Shown in pieces: positions 6,879-7,668 of a stretch of DNA of 7,668 bases; the stretch's first letter is position 1, and the number at the start of each line of letters is the position of its first letter. This DNA comes from an uncultured Flavobacteriales bacterium (GTDB lineage Bacteria; Bacteroidota; Bacteroidia; Palsa-965): contig CAMLEF010000225.1 in assembly GCA_946478675.1 (NCBI GenBank), forward strand, positions 1 to 7,668. Reading direction: 5' to 3'. The position numbers and the translations under genes were made by a program. The notes beneath the pieces are model-generated. The model did no database searches, was not told where the DNA came from, and saw only the letters and a list, made by a program, of their open reading frames with translations.

Positions 6879-7041
6879 AGAAATTATGCGCCCGGTTGAG
6901 CTTCAGCTGATTCTCCATTGGGAAGCCGGCAAAGGTCGCTTCTGTGTTGTTAATAAATTCCTGGAATCGCTCCTCTGAAAACGGCGTTTTTCACTCGGGA
7001 AAAAGATGTTTTTCATTCAGGATTCTCTCTTGAAACGTTCA

Positions 7042-7090
7042 TTTTTCATTGGGAAAAGCGAGGTTTTTCTTCCCTTTTACCAATGAAAAA
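7042..7090. repeat. Hairpin formed by two inverted motif copies near the RND terminator
   Basis: TTTTTCATTGGGAAAAG (7042-7058) and CTTTTACCAATGAAAAA (7074-7090) pair at 16 of 17 positions around a 15-base loop. The right arm's A run is the same DNA that supplies the T tract of the RND terminator on the minus strand, so the two structures share bases 7086-7090. Confidence 0.65.
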
Positions 7091-7130
7091 AACAGCCTTC
7101 GCTCCCGCAATCCGGGGAACGAAGGCTGTT
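7086..7130 (-). terminator. Rho-independent terminator of the RND gene
   Basis: AACAGCCTTCG (7091-7101) and CGAAGGCTGTT (7120-7130) are perfect 11-base arms. After one mismatch the stem can extend by four pairs (TCCC with GGGA). On the minus strand the stem is followed by seven T (plus-strand A at 7086-7092, partly within the arm). It lies 26 bases after the RND stop codon. Confidence 0.88.
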
Positions 7131-7156
7131 GTGCCGTGGTTTTTCGCTGACGGAAA

Positions 7157-7668
7157 TCAGCTCTTCACTTCTGCTTCCGGCTTTTCTGCCGCAGTGATCG
7201 AAGGCGGGATCAGCTTGTAGACGACAGGCGTGACAACGCGGGAAAGCAGTGTCGAGCTGATCAATCCTCCAATGAGAACGATCGCCAGCGGCGCGATGAG
7301 CGGGTTCGTCGAGATCGCGATCGGGAGCAATCCGCCGATGGCCGTGAGCGACGTCAGGATGATCGGAAGGAAACGGATCTCCCCGGCTTCTCGGATCGCC
7401 TCGTCGAGTGAACGGCCCTCACGCCGCAGCTGGTTCGTGAAATCCACCAGCAGGATCGAGTTCTTCACTTCGATGCCCGCCAACGCGATCAGGCCGATGA
7501 TCGCCACGAACGAAAGCGAATTGCCCGTCATCCACAGCGCAGCGATCGCGCCCACCATGCCCAGCGGGATCACCGAAAGAACGATCAGCGTGCTCTTGAA
7601 CGTTTTGAATTCGAGGATCAGCACCGCGATGAACAGGAACACCGTTACCAGGATGATCGTGCCGAAAC
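7157..7668 (-). CDS. RND efflux transporter inner-membrane subunit, C-terminal part
   Basis: The frame is open to the right edge, so only the last 169 complete codons are seen; the full family length is about 1030-1050 residues. The piece covers the last transmembrane helices of an AcrB/HAE1-type proton-driven pump. It runs from FGTIILVTVFLFIAVLILEF, through IPLGMVGAIAALWMTG and the strongly conserved GLIALAGIEVKNSILLVDF, the cytoplasmic amphipathic segment RREGRSLDEAIREAGEIRF, then LPIILTSLTAIGGLLPIA, to a last helix ending VVTPVVYKLIPP. A short charged tail rich in Glu and Lys closes the protein. The family works in the inner membrane with a periplasmic adaptor and an outer-membrane TolC-like channel to expel drugs or lipophilic compounds. 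The GIEVKNSILLVDF form fits HAE1-like pumps better than heavy-metal CusA types. The GTG at 7640-7642 is an internal valine, not the start. Adaptor and channel genes, if linked, lie outside the window. Confidence 0.95.
   Translation of the reverse strand, partial: FGTIILVTVFLFIAVLILEFKTFKSTLIVLSVIPLGMVGAIAALWMTGNSLSFVAIIGLIALAGIEVKNSILLVDFTNQLRREGRSLDEAIREAGEIRFLPIILTSLTAIGGLLPIAISTNPLIAPLAIVLIGGLISSTLLSRVVTPVVYKLIPPSITAAEKPEAEVKS

Larger units (their letters stand above)
6603..7092. repeat. Cluster of about nine degenerate copies of a 17-base motif
   Basis: The consensus is TTTTTCATTGGGAAAAG. Copies on the plus strand: 6603-6618, around 6848-6861 (TTCCATTGGAGAAA), 6911-6925 (TTCTCCATTGGGAAG), 6987-7005 (CACTCGGG variant), 7008-7022 (CATTCAGG variant) and 7042-7058. 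Inverted copies: around 6831-6840, 6868-6883 and 7074-7092. Spacing is irregular, from a few bases to over 200. The whole gene-free stretch 6525-7156 between the RND and SWIB genes contains no other feature I can support apart from the SWIB promoter and the RND terminator; frames here are short and non-coding in character. Confidence 0.7.

Noticed and set aside
6608..6918. Two small minus-strand frames (81 and 95 residues) upstream of SWIB
   Set aside because: They overlap in different frames, run through the repeated motif and match no family I know; no promoter or start context supports them.
6603..7092. Possible CRISPR array
   Set aside because: Repeats are short, degenerate, in both orientations and irregularly spaced, and no cas genes are nearby.

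Overview
The window reads as chromosomal DNA of a Bacteroidota bacterium. Three signs support this: a large secreted protein ending in a type IX secretion (Por) C-terminal sorting domain, promoters of the Bacteroidota type (TTTG, about 19 bases, TAnnTTTG), and genes that start without clear Shine-Dalgarno sequences behind A-rich leaders. A SWIB protein with a histone-H1-like tail also fits. I cannot name the genus. The first ~136 bases differ: about 74% G+C over bases 1-120, with a codon pattern of a high-GC organism. They cut off the end of the first gene, so the left edge is probably a chimeric join or, less likely, a recombination point.

Layout: (1) 1-136, high-GC edge. (2) 89-382, minus strand, an OsmC/YhfA-family thiol peroxidase-like gene that loses its C-terminus at the edge. 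(3) 442-2092, plus strand, a two-gene unit: an exported beta-rich envelope protein of unknown function, then lipoyl synthase LipA, closed by a very strong palindromic terminator. (4) 2185-2500, a gene-free leader with one textbook Bacteroidota promoter. (5) 2501-5770, plus strand, a 1089-residue secreted Asp-box/sortilin-like beta-propeller protein with a T9SS type A sorting domain, followed by a terminator. (6) 5823-6141, a gene-free, GT/AC-rich nested inverted repeat between two converging terminators. (7) 6192-6524, minus strand, a SWIB-domain chromatin-like protein with its own promoter and a UUCG-loop terminator. (8) 6525-7156, a gene-free stretch holding about nine degenerate copies of a 17-base motif (TTTTTCATTGGGAAAAG) in both orientations, two pairs of which form hairpins. 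(9) 7157-7668, minus strand, the C-terminal part of an RND efflux pump running off the right edge.

The genes do not form one pathway. OsmC (peroxide defence), LipA (lipoate for the 2-oxoacid dehydrogenases and glycine cleavage), SWIB (DNA architecture) and RND (efflux) are housekeeping or stress functions; the propeller protein is a secreted or surface protein. The gene calls are mostly familiar. The least explained material is non-coding: the 17-base repeat cluster at 6603-7092 and the foldback at 5831-6122. I found no convincing new defence or mobile system.
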